From Undaria pinnatifida (lineage: Eukaryota > Sar > Phaeophyceae > Laminariales > Alariaceae): a stretch of DNA of 64,000 nt. The notes under the pieces are model-generated. The model had not been told where the DNA came from and did not search any database. It worked only from the letters and a program-made list of their open reading frames with translations. Location: the NCBI GenBank assembly GCA_012845835.1, contig JABAKD010000022.1:4174444-4238443 (forward strand). The letters run 5' to 3'. Every line of letters starts with the position of its first letter. Positions within the stretch are counted from its first letter, which is position 1. Made by a program: the position numbers and the translations under genes. Positions 36,501 to 48,500 of the stretch are shown here, in pieces.

Positions 36501-39500
36501 AATACGTCATTTCCTTTTTGCCTTGCCCGGAAAAAAGCGAAAACATGAAGTCGGTGGGGCTCGAACCCACGACATATATTTTGTACTGAATTGTACCTCT
36601 AGATTATGGAGTGCTTTTCAAGGACTATGTTGCTGCGTTCTTTCTTTTTTGTCACGGTAGTATTGGGAGGATATTGATTGACCGTATTTTTCATTGAATC
36701 GTTTTACCCTGATGATATGACAATATAGCATCATACCGTATCATTCACGAAGCAGGGAGGCTGTTGATTGTATGCTTGGATATGATGCGGATATGATGAC
36801 GGTTGAGTATTGTAAGGGTTTCCAGTGATAAGTTGGCTACATCGTAGCAGTATATCGGGGTGGTGGAATGATTTTGGGTATTTCGCCGTCATTCCTCGTT
36901 ATGCTTCTTCTACCGAGTGAGTCTTCTCCTCTCCACGCTGCGCCTTGGCTAGGAGGAACGTAATATATATGTACGTCTTAATACTTGTCTTCATACCGGT
37001 GACTCCACTACCCCATTATTGTCAGCTCAACGGGTAAGCCCTCTAAGCTTCGTAGGGATCAACAAACACGATAATTATCGTATGCTGTACTTTCCATGTT
37101 CGAAGCAAAGGGTGTTGAGCGACGTGGGCTCTTCTGCGGAAGAGAGCTAGCTGGAGATATCACACAAATAGCCCTCCCTGTGAAAGGGAGCGAGCTGGGT
37201 GCTTTATTTGAACCATGCCTGAGGGCGAGGTAAAAATGGGCGTTGCGGACGTGAAGGCGTTGGCAGAGAGAGCGGGGAGCTCTCAGCGGGCCAAGATGCG
37301 GGAGCTGGAAGAGCTGCTCGCAATACGGGACCAACTCGAGAGAGAAATCGAGGGTGGTTTCCGTTATGATTTCCGGACCATAGACCAGGTTTCGGCAGGA
37401 TGGGACGAGTTCTACAAAATCGAAGGTCAAATAGAGGAAAACGAACTCATCATTCGCGAGTACTCGCAACTTCTCCTCGAGCTCTCAAGCTTCTCTCTAC
37501 GACTGGAGCAAATGCGAGACATTTCTCAGCCGTCTCAGGTCATCTCCACACAAATAGCCCTCCCTGTGAAAGGAGCGAGCTGGGTTCCTTATTTGAACCA
37601 TGCCTGAGGGCGAGGTAAAAATGGGCGTTGTGGACGTGAAGGCGTTGGCAAAGAGAGCGGGGAGCTCTCAGCGGGCCAAGATGCGAGAGCTGGAAGACCT
37701 ACTCGCAATACGGGACCAACTCGAGAGAGAAATCGAGGGTGGTTTCCGTTATGGTTTCCGGACCATAGACCAGGTTTCGGCAGGATGGGACGAGTTCTAC
37801 AAAATCGAAGGTCAAATAGAGGAAAACGAACTCATCATTCGCGAGTACTCGCAACTTCTCCTCGAGCTCTCAAGCTTCTCTCTACGACTGGAGCAAATGC
37901 GAGACATTTTCTAAACCCTGAGAAAATGTCTCGCATTTGCTCCAGTCGTAGAGAGAAGCTTGAGAGCTCGAGGAGAAGTTGCGAGTACTCGCGAATGATG
38001 TGTTCGTTTTCCTCTATTTGACCTTCGATTTGGTAGAACTCGTCCCATCCTGCCGAAACCTGGTCTATGGTCCGGAAACCATAACGGAAATCACCCTCGA
38101 TTTCTCTCTCGAGTCGGTCCCGTATTGCGAGCAGCTCTTCCAGCTCCCGCATCTTGGCCCGCTGAGAGCTCCCCGCTCTCTCTGCCAACGCCTTCACGTC
38201 CACAACGCCCATTTTTACCTCGCCCTCAGGCATGGTTCAAATAAGGAACCCAGCTCGCTCCCTTTCACAGGGAGGGCTATTTGTGTGATATCTCCAGCTA
38301 GCTCTCTTCCGCAGAAGAGCCCACGTCGCTCAACACCCTTTGCTTCGAACATGGAAAGTACAGCATACGATAATTATCGTGATTGTTGATCCCTACGAAG
38401 CGTAGAGGGCTTACCCGTTGAGCTGACAATAATGGGGTAGTGGAGTCACCGGTATGAAGACAAGTTTTAAGACGTACATATATATTACGTTCCTCCTAGC
38501 CAAGGCGCAGCGTGGAGAGGAGAAGACTCACTCGGTAGAAGAAGCATAACGAGGAATGACGGCGAAATACCCAAAATCATTCCACCATCCCGATATACTG
38601 CTACGATGTAGCCAACTTATCACTGGAAACCCTTACAATACTCAACCGTCATCATATCCGCATCATATCCAAGCATACAATCAACACCCCTGGACCGGGG
38701 ATGGCACCCTATCGTCCCCGGGTGGAGCTGGCTCTATAATATACAAACCCCAGCCAATTAGAGATCGGCCGGTCGGTGGCATTGGGGATTTCCACACCGT
38801 GCGGGGAGGTATCAATCCTGGTGATATATCCGTGTTCGTTCCCGGGTTGTCGGAGGTGTATATTCGTAAATGGATTACGATGCTGGGAATGGACCCTATC
38901 GTCGCCAGATGACCGTTACTTTATGTACGATCTCCGGCCAATGAGCGACCAGCAATCAGACAAAAAGGCCATACCAGGAATTTCATGCATGTTTTTATTT
39001 TCGTCTACAACTCCATCGAGCCTGAAATTCTTACCTACCAAATTCTTTGTTCAGTGCTATCGCATACTACTAATATTCCATCGACCAGACGAGAGTGGTC
39101 TACGGCAACAAGTAGCAGCATTACTATAATAGCATTCGACGAACTGAATGACGAAGGCAGCGACACCGGGTTTCACGCCTAGAATATCGCCAGCAAGTCT
39201 CTCCACGATAACTATACGCACACAGAGACACAGTCGGTCTGCGAGCCTCGGATCTAGATATTATAAAAATAAAAATACACTCCAGCTGCTGTGAGATCGA
39301 CTTTATCGAAACTCATCTTTGCAAGCTGTGTGTGATACTCCGATCGTGCGTATTATATTATGGTATCATGCATGTAGTAGCAGAAGCTGGCTCAGTGCGC
39401 ACGTGTCGGTTGCTACGTAGAGAACATGCAGCAAACATTTGGCTATCCCTCTGCTGGCCCTGGATGCTTGGTTGAGTCGCAACGTCAAGAAACGCACTCG

Positions 39501-42500
39501 AAACGTCTCTTCGTGGCCAGACTAGAGGGTCAGTCTGTGTTGGCTCGGATTCATCCGATTGAAACATATATGATGAAGCTCGGAATCAGATTCACGCAAG
39601 AAACGGAGGAACGCAGGAAACGACAGAAGTAGTAAGTAGTCCACTGTTATTCCATATCAATCTCGTGGCATTACTTTACGTTCTACACGCGTAGACTATG
39701 TGTTGTGTGGTAACGGTTTTTACTCTCTATCGGATATTGAATCGAACAAGTCGAAGTGCTGCCCTGCCCTACCCGGAGCATGGGTGCCGGCGTCGCCGGC
39801 ACCCATGCGGAGCCCTTGTATACATATATAATGATTCGTGTTTTGGAGAGGACAAGGATTTGGTCAGGAGTTTTTTTCGTCTCGGCCTCAGTATGGGATT
39901 CTCGAAACTGGAATTTCTCGGTCAAATCGCTTCGTTCGAGCGCCGTCTTCGAGGGGCGGCTCCAACGCCCCTCACCCTGCCTTATCCGTTCCGCACCTCG
40001 ACGTGAACGCGGATGGGGGCTGAGCGAGACAAGTGACAAGTGCGCAAATGTTTGTATTTTGAACGGTACTCTTCAGTTATTCTTCGGATCTTGGTGTATG
40101 GAGAGGTTGATAAAATAAAACTTTGGAAGACCTTGTTTCCAAAACGTCATGTTTTGTCCCAAAACAAATAATATTTCCTGTAAAAAAAATCCCCATGGTA
40201 CCGCGGTAGGTATCACAGCAGTAGTGCATTTATTGATTGAATTTCGGTAGGTACGTACGTACATGGATAGGCGTGGCAAGCGTACGCGTGACTAAAACGA
40301 GGAGGTAGTGATTACGATTACTGCTCCAGAAAAAGCCACACAGCAACACTACGAGTGGCCGCGTCCCCGGCCTCGAGGATGTTATTATACGAGTTCGGGC
40401 ACATCGACATAGTTTGTACTCATGCAAGTAATGTAGGTACGAGCAAGAGCACACACACTGATGCTCTATTGCACACACGCTTTTTGTCTGACTTATGGCA
40501 TGGGGAGGGTGTACCAAAAAACAGGGTATAGCTCTTCGACACAAAAAACAAGGGGAAAAATCGTTCCTGTTGTTCAGCTGCGCCACGCGAAGGTCGTAGT
40601 AGTAGACGGTATCCACGGAAGAAACCAGTGGCAAGCATTCGTCCTGGTATCGCATCGTTTGGTGTTTATTTTCCCTGAAAAGACTCTTTGGAGAAGTATA
40701 AGCGGTGTGGAAGGCGGGCTTTGTTGTTGCTGTGGTGCCTGTCTCCGTTGCTGTGGTCGCCTGCCGATCAACTCGAATCGGTCGTGCTGGTACGTAACTG
40801 ACAAATAATCTTGTGTTGCTTCCTACTTGACGTGCTTCTTGCTGCTGATGGTTGATTGATCATCGCTAGTGAGTTATATAGAGCTGGTCGCCCCGGTGGT
40901 CTAGTGGTTACCCTCGAATACTACTAGCGTTGGTCCTTGCAAGTCCGAATCCCACCGTTGTGAGATTTTACTCTATTTGCAGAAATAAATAATCAAGTAA
41001 CTGTTGAGAACGCCTAGCAGCGTGGGTAGGTACAATTCGACGCGAATCGACGAGGGAAGAAAATGCTGAAATCTTCTCGCGAAAAAAATAAGGCATGTAC
41101 CGTAGTGGGGAGGGGGGAGGAGGGCCCGCTATGTGACCCCGGATCTGAGTTATACTACTGGGAGGGAGGGCGAGAGTAGTGCGAGGATGATAAATGGGAT
41201 GAAAAACAGAAAAGAAAGTGAAGCGGCATTTTTACTGTTGCTGTGTACTACGATACCCAAGCAAAGTTGCACCGATGTCGGACTCGATTGAATTATGCAA
41301 TTGGTCCATATATAACTTCTCTAATCACAGGCCCGTATGAGATGATAATCATTCAACTTGCTGAACTTCTTCGTGAGCGATGGTTTTCTTTATCCACGAA
41401 CCCCAGCCGAGCTGATCAATCGAATACCCGGAGGTTGGGTTACACTGTGCGGGGCGGTATCGAGGCAGGGGGTCAAATAAAATGTCCGCGTAGCGGTGTT
41501 GGGGTGTACGAATAAAACGCCAGCAGTTCGAGCTTCCCCCATTTTTCTAGTTGTAAATACCTTCAAGGATTTCTAAACCGAGGGTTGGACCTTATTATGT
41601 GGTGCTGGCGTTGTATACGAACCTCACTCAGCTAGCTAGGGATTCCACGCCGTGCAGTGTGGTGTCGACCCGGGAGAAGTCGGTTTTCGACCCCGGTTTG
41701 TTGAAGTTGATGGGGTGTGGAAGGGTTTCTGGAACGGGGATGGAGCCCTACCCTCATGGGGCGCGTCGGAACGCTCCCCCCCCATTGGCTGGTCTATATC
41801 CTCCCCGGGTGTCTCTGGCTCTACGAGCTGCAAGCCAATCAACGATAAGCCAATGTGAATAGATTCTTGCAACACCATAATGCGGGGCTGTGTCGACCCG
41901 CGGGAGAAATCGGTTATTGTCCCCATTTTGTCAGTATTTCTGAAACGGGCATGGGATTGTATCCTCCCGTGGTGGCGCTGCCCTTATGTACGAGCCCCAG
42001 TCAATCAGCGGTAAGCACATATAGTTAAGGTTCCACGCAGTGCGGGGCGGTGTCAACACGGGAGCTCATCGTTATGTTCCCACGTTTTTTTGGAGCTCAA
42101 GAGATTCGGCGGGGTATTTTTGAATCGGGGATGCGACCCTATCTTCCCCGTGTGCGACGGAAATACCCCCCATTGATGGGCCTCTATCGGCCTAGGGCAG
42201 CGCTGTGGAGCTCGAACCAATCAGCGATTACTCAACAGGATTGGGGTTCCCTCACCGTGCGGGGCGGTGTCGACCTGAGAACGCTCGGTTTTCTTCCCCG
42301 GTTGGTCGAAGTTTTGGAGATATGGAATGACCTCTGCACCGGGGATGGGACCCTATCCTCCCGAGGTGGAGCTGGCGCAACATACGAACCCCAGCCAATC
42401 AGAGATCGGCCGGTGGGGTTGGGATTTCCACACCGTGCGGGGAGGTATCAACCCGGATGGTATCCGTGTTCGTCCCCGGGTTGTCGAAGTTGTAATATGT

Positions 42501-45500
42501 GTGGATCGATTCTGATCCCGGGATGTGACCCTAACGTGCCCGGGTGACGCTCACTTTGCGTATGATTCCCGGCCAACAAACGATCGGACAAAAATTACAT
42601 GTTTTTATATTCGTCTAAAAAAACTCGAGCCTGAAATTCTTAACTGCCAAAATCGTAAGCGCTGTAGTCGCGTACGGTATTTAAAAGAAGTGAGCGTTCT
42701 ACAGCTAGCAACAAGCAGCAGCATTGCAATAGTATTCGAGGAGTTGAATGACGAAGACAAGCAATACCACCGTGTTTCGCGCCTGGAACACCGTCAACAC
42801 GTCTCTCCACGATCAGACAACATGCACACAGTCGATCTGGAAGGCTCGGATCAAGATGATACTACAATATCATGCATGGTATATTTCAGAAGCTGGCTCA
42901 GTGCGCGCCTCTCAATGGCTACAAAGAGAACACGCAGCAGACATAGCCAGTCGCCTTGATTGCCCCGGATGCTTGATTGAGTAAAAAACATGATAAGAAA
43001 AGCAGCCGACACGTTTCGTCGCCAGACTGAACGGTCAGTCGGCGTGTGTTCGGATTTATCCGATCGAAATCTGATTAAGCTCGGAATCAGATTCACTTAA
43101 AACACGGTAGAAGTAGCCCATTATTAGTCTATATCGAATTCTTGGCATTACCTTACATACACTGTACGAGTAGACTATGTATGTGTGGTAACTTTTTTTA
43201 CCCATCAAGTACTAAATCGAACAATTCGAAGTGCTGCCCTGTCCATGGGTGCCGGCGAATGCCGGCACACGTGCGGAGCCCTTGTATATTATAATTATCC
43301 CGTAAGGGTTTATCCTAATTAATCAGTTAATTGATAGTAGTGCAGCAAAAAGTTGGCGCGACCAAAAAAAGGAATACCGGTGAGCACAACAAGATTGGCC
43401 GCTGCAAAAAAAACACATGGTGGCGCGGGCGAGTTACCTTTTCTTTCCTAGCAATCTTTTCCTCGAGCTCCTTCTTCTTTCTTAACGCCTTTTGTTCTCT
43501 GCGAAAAGATCATCGCCAAGGGTGGGGGGGGGGGGCGTGCACACGAAGGAGCTTTTAGGCATGTCTAGCAAGAGACGCGCAAGGACAAAGCTCAGCGCCT
43601 TTCCTACCGCAACAAGCATCCCACACGAATTTAAAGTAGTCGCCCCTCAAAAAGTGGGTTGCAGCTTCAAACGGGCTAAACCTCGTCACCGCTTAACCCA
43701 TGGGGCGCTTGATCCTCTGCGCACAACACACAAAAAAGCCCCAGAACAGAAAAGAGCGCTGCGACTGCTACCACACACTAACCGCACATGCAGAGTACAA
43801 TTCCAAGCATATCTATCGTCGGGGGCTGATGTGTGGCAAGCTGCCATCACCCCCCCCCCCCCCCCGCCTCGAACAACAATCACATAGTGTACTTCGGAGC
43901 GGCTGCCATCGACCCCAAGGTAGATGGGTGCTACCAATACGTGCGTCGCTAGCAATACCTCTTCATCTCGATTGGCAGCGTGAAATCCACAATTTGAGCA
44001 AGCAGAGGTGCTGTTCCCACCACCAGCTTGGTCCACGGTCAGATACTATTATTAGAGTGTTTGCGAAAGTACGTTTTTAGAAATTTACTTCTTCAAAAAT
44101 TGTCCCGAAGGCAATATTTGCGGTAAATTTTTGAAAAAAAGGCAAAAATGTACTTTGTCGAAGGTAGGTTTTGATCAAAAGTTACGGTAAATTTTGTCTC
44201 TCTGTTTCATTGGCCTACAACACACCGAGCATTTGTCCGAGGCAGAACGCCTCTGCAAGGGTCTATAGCGCCCTAAGCAGGACCAGTTTGAAGCACCACG
44301 GCTGTTGTCACGACACAACACAAGCTACTAATACGAACGCACGGAGGATTGAGAGGGTAGTACCCTGAGCACGACGCGCAGGCGTAACATCAGAGATATG
44401 CAGCAGGCCGGTGATGAACCGTCTGTTGCTGCCCTCTGCGTCCGTGACCAAGGGTTCAGCGCTTGCTGCAAGCTGTGGTGAACTTCTCGCAGCTGGCGGA
44501 GTCGAACGCACGCACGCGGAGAGGAGCCTCAACGCAGAGAGCGACACCACGCGCCTTGATTGCGGCTATCGTGTGCCGCATCTGGCAAGATAGGACTCGT
44601 ATCGGTCCATCTGTGCGACAGCAGCCACCGCGCTTCTCCAACATCACCGCGACTGAAGCGTGGCATGACTTTCGGTTTAGGGCAGAGGAGCGGAAACTCC
44701 TCTGCCCTAAACCGCTGCGTTCACTGCGGATTCTTCGCAGGGTGGTGCTTCGCAATAACAGGTCCACGTTCCATGGGGAAACTGCGCTTCGCCTTCCCTT
44801 CCGTCGCATGAGGAAGGCGTTGCTCTGCTTGTAGCACGTGTAATGAGGTAGTCCCTGCTCACAAGGAGTTTTTTACGCGCGAGACAGACCGCCATACCTC
44901 TGATTTGTAGTCTGTTGGGTGCTTGCATGTACCGTGTTCCAGGTACTGCTGCACCTGAAACGAGACGCTCGAGACTGGAGTACGTACAACGAGTACTCGT
45001 ATATCGTATAATACTACGAGCACTCGTACTGCTGCTGCTGTACTCGTACGTATATTACAATCGCGCACATCCCCGTTTCCCTACTAAATTTCGGAGGCGT
45101 CGCCTGCAGGATTTTGTTTACCGCTAGCGCAAACACACCAAAAACTCGGTGGGAAGGCAATTCACTTTTTTTAGCGGAAGGCAAGTAAATTTTTAGAAAC
45201 GTATTTTCGCAAACACTCTATTGACACTGTTTTTCTTCCGTCGGGATGCTTCTTTTTAGCCTTTTTCGTGACCATAGGCGATAGATTCCAGAGAAACGGG
45301 CTATCAACAAGGTGATGACATCTTCATCACCCATGGTACAAGCACACGCGCTCACGAGAGCGACGCTTCCCTGCGCCTACGACAACCCGGCAAGCGAAGT
45401 TTCTCGCACCGCTTGAAATCAAGGGGTGGCATTTCATCGTCACACCACCCAACCACCCGAAGCCCCTCGCAAGATATTTTGTACCTAGGCAGGTATTGCA

Positions 45501-48500
45501 TGGGAGAAATATGACGCGTAGACTTTGCACTTGACGACCTGCTTGTCATGGCACCCCTGCGGTGCGAGAACCGTTGTATTTCTTGGCGTGCTGACATTCG
45601 TTTGCCACTTGAAGTACTGTGGATACCCCGATTTAAGATCACCCGATTTAAGAGCATTTCGGACTTGAGAGCGGTCGCATGGGCATGTCCCGCCATACTA
45701 AAAACATGTATTTCCCATTACAAACAAGAACAATGTGTAGTTAAGACCGAATGTTTCGGTTTTGTCACGGGGTGCTCTTAAATCGGGGTACCCACTGCAA
45801 TGGGATATACTAAGTTGTACGCCGTCTTCCTTATCGCCCCCCCCTGACCGTGTCCCTGGCCAGTGGTTTCCGATATTTTTGGGCGGATTTTCTGTGTTTC
45901 TTTAAATAACGAGTTGTTGACGTCGCAGTACAGGCAATACCTCCGGTGCTCCTTGGCCCGCTCTTCCTGCTGCGCGGCGAGATCCGGGTGTTCCTCCTTC
46001 TTCGACCGGTTTAATGCGTTCACAATCGTGTTGCTTTTCTCGACGCGACACCTGAACACCCTGCTCTCGTCCTTGTACCCAACCTGCCCACCCGCGGGGA
46101 AAGAGAAGCCAGCAATGTAAACAAACAAACGACGCATGCCATATACGGCAGAGGTAGTGTCAAGGCATTTGTAGCGGAAGAACAACTCAATATGATATTT
46201 GGGGGTTAGTACCGTATTGCAAGGCGGTTTGCTTCGACATGAAACCGTCAGTGCGGGTAGCTTCCGGCCTCTGTGCTGTGAGAGATCTATTCACCCTGTT
46301 TTTTACTCCACCGATTTTTTTACTTAGCGCCAGCAACTGCATGCTCTACCGCTGCAGCGCCGTCAGGTTATGAGCCAACGTTGGCGGTGTTGATTCCGAA
46401 TCAACAACATAACACCTATTTTATCTAGGGTTCTCACTTGAGGAGTTATGCTGGCTCAGCCAACAACCGGGGTCGGGAAAAGTTGCAGGCTAAGCCCGAT
46501 ACATAGTCCCATCGGCTAGGTCTAACGAAAAATATAATTAATTTCCCATTGGATCCAAAGATAACGGGTAGTTTGTGAGTTAAGGAACCCCGTCGTTGAT
46601 AAACGCGTGCGCTGAAAAGTGCAACTAACTCCCGGCATGTCTCAACATGCAGCCGTACGTACACAGGAACAAAGATGGGCGATGCACGGGGAAGCAAATG
46701 AACGCTGGTTGTGTTGTGTTGCGTTGTGTTGTGTTGTGTTGTGTTGTGTTGTGTTGTGCTGTGTTGTGATGTGTCGTGTTGTGTTGTGTTGTGTTGTGTT
46801 GTGTTGTGTTGCGTGTGTTGTGTTGTGTTGTGTTGTATTGTGTTGTGTTGTGTTGTGTTTTTGTGTTGTGTTCGGTTGTGTTGCGTTCGGTTGTGTTGTG
46901 TTGTGTTCAGTATCCCCCGCGTGCTATGGCACTGTTGTTGGAGCGGGTTCACATGCCGTACGATAACGCGTACGCCTGCCGCACACCAGTGACATGATAT
47001 TGGTACTTGCCCATCACGGCCGTCGAGAGTACCCGACGAAAAGCATAATATCATTGACTTCTGCACTTTAATAGGAGCGCACTCCCGTTTCGGGGACACA
47101 CCACTTGAAATTAGAGTTAGATGTATGCTATTGTGCGCGGGAATGGTAAAAAGGAATAACAGCGGTGTCAGGGGGCGCGACATATTCCGCCGAGCATCTT
47201 CGGATGGAAGCGGGGAGCAAGCACGGCTGACACAGGTCCGTGCCAGGTTTCACCCCAACCTTCCTTGCTACGTAGTCACAGTTTTGGCTTTGGGCGCAGG
47301 GACGGGCCCGGCTAACCACGACGGCACTGCCATGCGCGTCAACGTGTCAGCTGTCGCGAAAAACCCAAAACGTGGCTGCAGGCCACGCAGCGACGCAACA
47401 AAGAAAATGTGCTTGACTCTTCTTTTGCTGCTTTGCCACCAATAAACACAGTTGGTGACAGATACAAACATTCCACACGCCGGACAGATCACCGATCTCC
47501 CCACTTCATGATCTAGATCTTTCAAGGAAAGATATGTATGATACTACAATAGCTCATGTTATCAGGCGCGAACCGTACGATCTGCACGATTGTAGCACAT
47601 GCTTCCACAGTTGGATTTGTACTCTATTTATACCGATCCTGCACAACATATCGTAAGGGCAGATACAGGATCTACTGTAGATGATCTGTATGATCTATGT
47701 GATCTGTATGATCTATGTGATCTGTATGATCTATATGACCTGTATGCTCTATATGATCTCTATGATCTATATGGTCTATATTATATATATGATCGGTACG
47801 ATTTAGATCGTGATCTGTCCGAGGTGTATGTTCGTAACCGTCAAGTTGTGTGCGTTGGTTTGCGGTCCGCGACGTCGGCGGCGGTCGTATATTCCGGCTT
47901 CAGCGATCTCGAAAAGGGGTCCCCATGTTTTGGCGCCGTGCAAAAAAATAGATACCGGCATTCGCTTGTACAGGGAGGGGCTACGAGCTAAGAGAGGGGT
48001 GTGTCAGGCCAAGTAGATATCTCTTAAACCGGTACTTATTAATTTGGAATGGCTAGATGCCTCTTACACAGGCACTTACCTTATACGGAGTATATTGGAA
48101 TGGCTAGTACGTGGCTTTTAGTTTGCCCATGCCAAGCCATTTGACCTCTTAAATTGGCCTTTCTTTTAAATGTAGCTATGTACAAAATCGTAGCGTCTCC
48201 CCCCCTGTAATGAGAGGCGTACTCCTCTTCGCACCTGTCCGGCTTCGTAGCTCGCCAATTTCTTCAGGTTCTGCCACCGAGTGTACACGACATGGACCTC
48301 TTTGCGCTTGCATCCTTCAATCGAGTTCGCCTGGAGAATGGCGCGAGCACGGCGCACATTCGTTGAAAAAAAAAAAGTGGTTCCGTGTTTTACATGGCGG
48401 CCACAACCCAAGCAAGTATTTCAGCCAGCAGCACACGCGATCTCCCACGGCAGCCGACCGAGTAAGCGAATTCAGCCGGCAGCACACGCTCTATTAAGAT

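Larger units (their letters stand above)
36274..38686. mobile_element. 2413-bp foldback element with 5-bp target duplication
   Basis: Bounded by TGTTGG...CAACA and flanked on both sides by CCCCT (36269-36273, 38687-38691). Removing it with one CCCCT restores a sequence that matches the uninterrupted copy near 42325-42355 in length and sequence. Inside: an 80-bp terminal hairpin (36274-36353), a tRNA-like fragment near 36553, then inverted arms 36762-37155 and 38300-38686 around three copies of a roughly 380-bp coding-like unit (two direct, one inverted, centre near 37918). TG...CA ends with a 5-bp duplication are typical of integrase-type insertion, but no long terminal direct repeats and no transposase are visible. 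Confidence 0.8.
35950..39838 (+). mobile_element. Dispersed element H, copy 1, split by a foldback insertion
   Basis: The two parts 35950-36273 and 38687-39838 together match 41395-43290. The start is a tandem of about 165-bp units (CACCGTGCGGGGAGGTATC, ACCGGGGATGGGACCCTATC). Then comes a unique body (GAAGCTGGCTCAGTGCGC, GCTCGGAATCAGATTCACGC) and an end made of TCGAAGTGCTGCCCTGCCCT plus the hairpin CATGGGTGCCGGCGTCGCCG-GCACCCATG and GCGGAGCCCTTGTATA. No coding frame is preserved between copies. Confidence 0.75.

Noticed and set aside
36274-38686. LTR retrotransposon
   Set aside because: TG...CA ends and a 5-bp duplication fit, but there are no terminal direct repeats and no gag/pol. The symmetry is inverted. 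A solo LTR cannot be excluded.
40890-40965. Functional tRNA gene
   Set aside because: A box is good but the B box and stems are imperfect. The same sequence recurs at 31107 fused to the same body, so it is the head of a SINE.
46446-47183. 245-codon minus-strand frame with HNTTQ repeats
   Set aside because: It is a translation of the GTGTT microsatellite.
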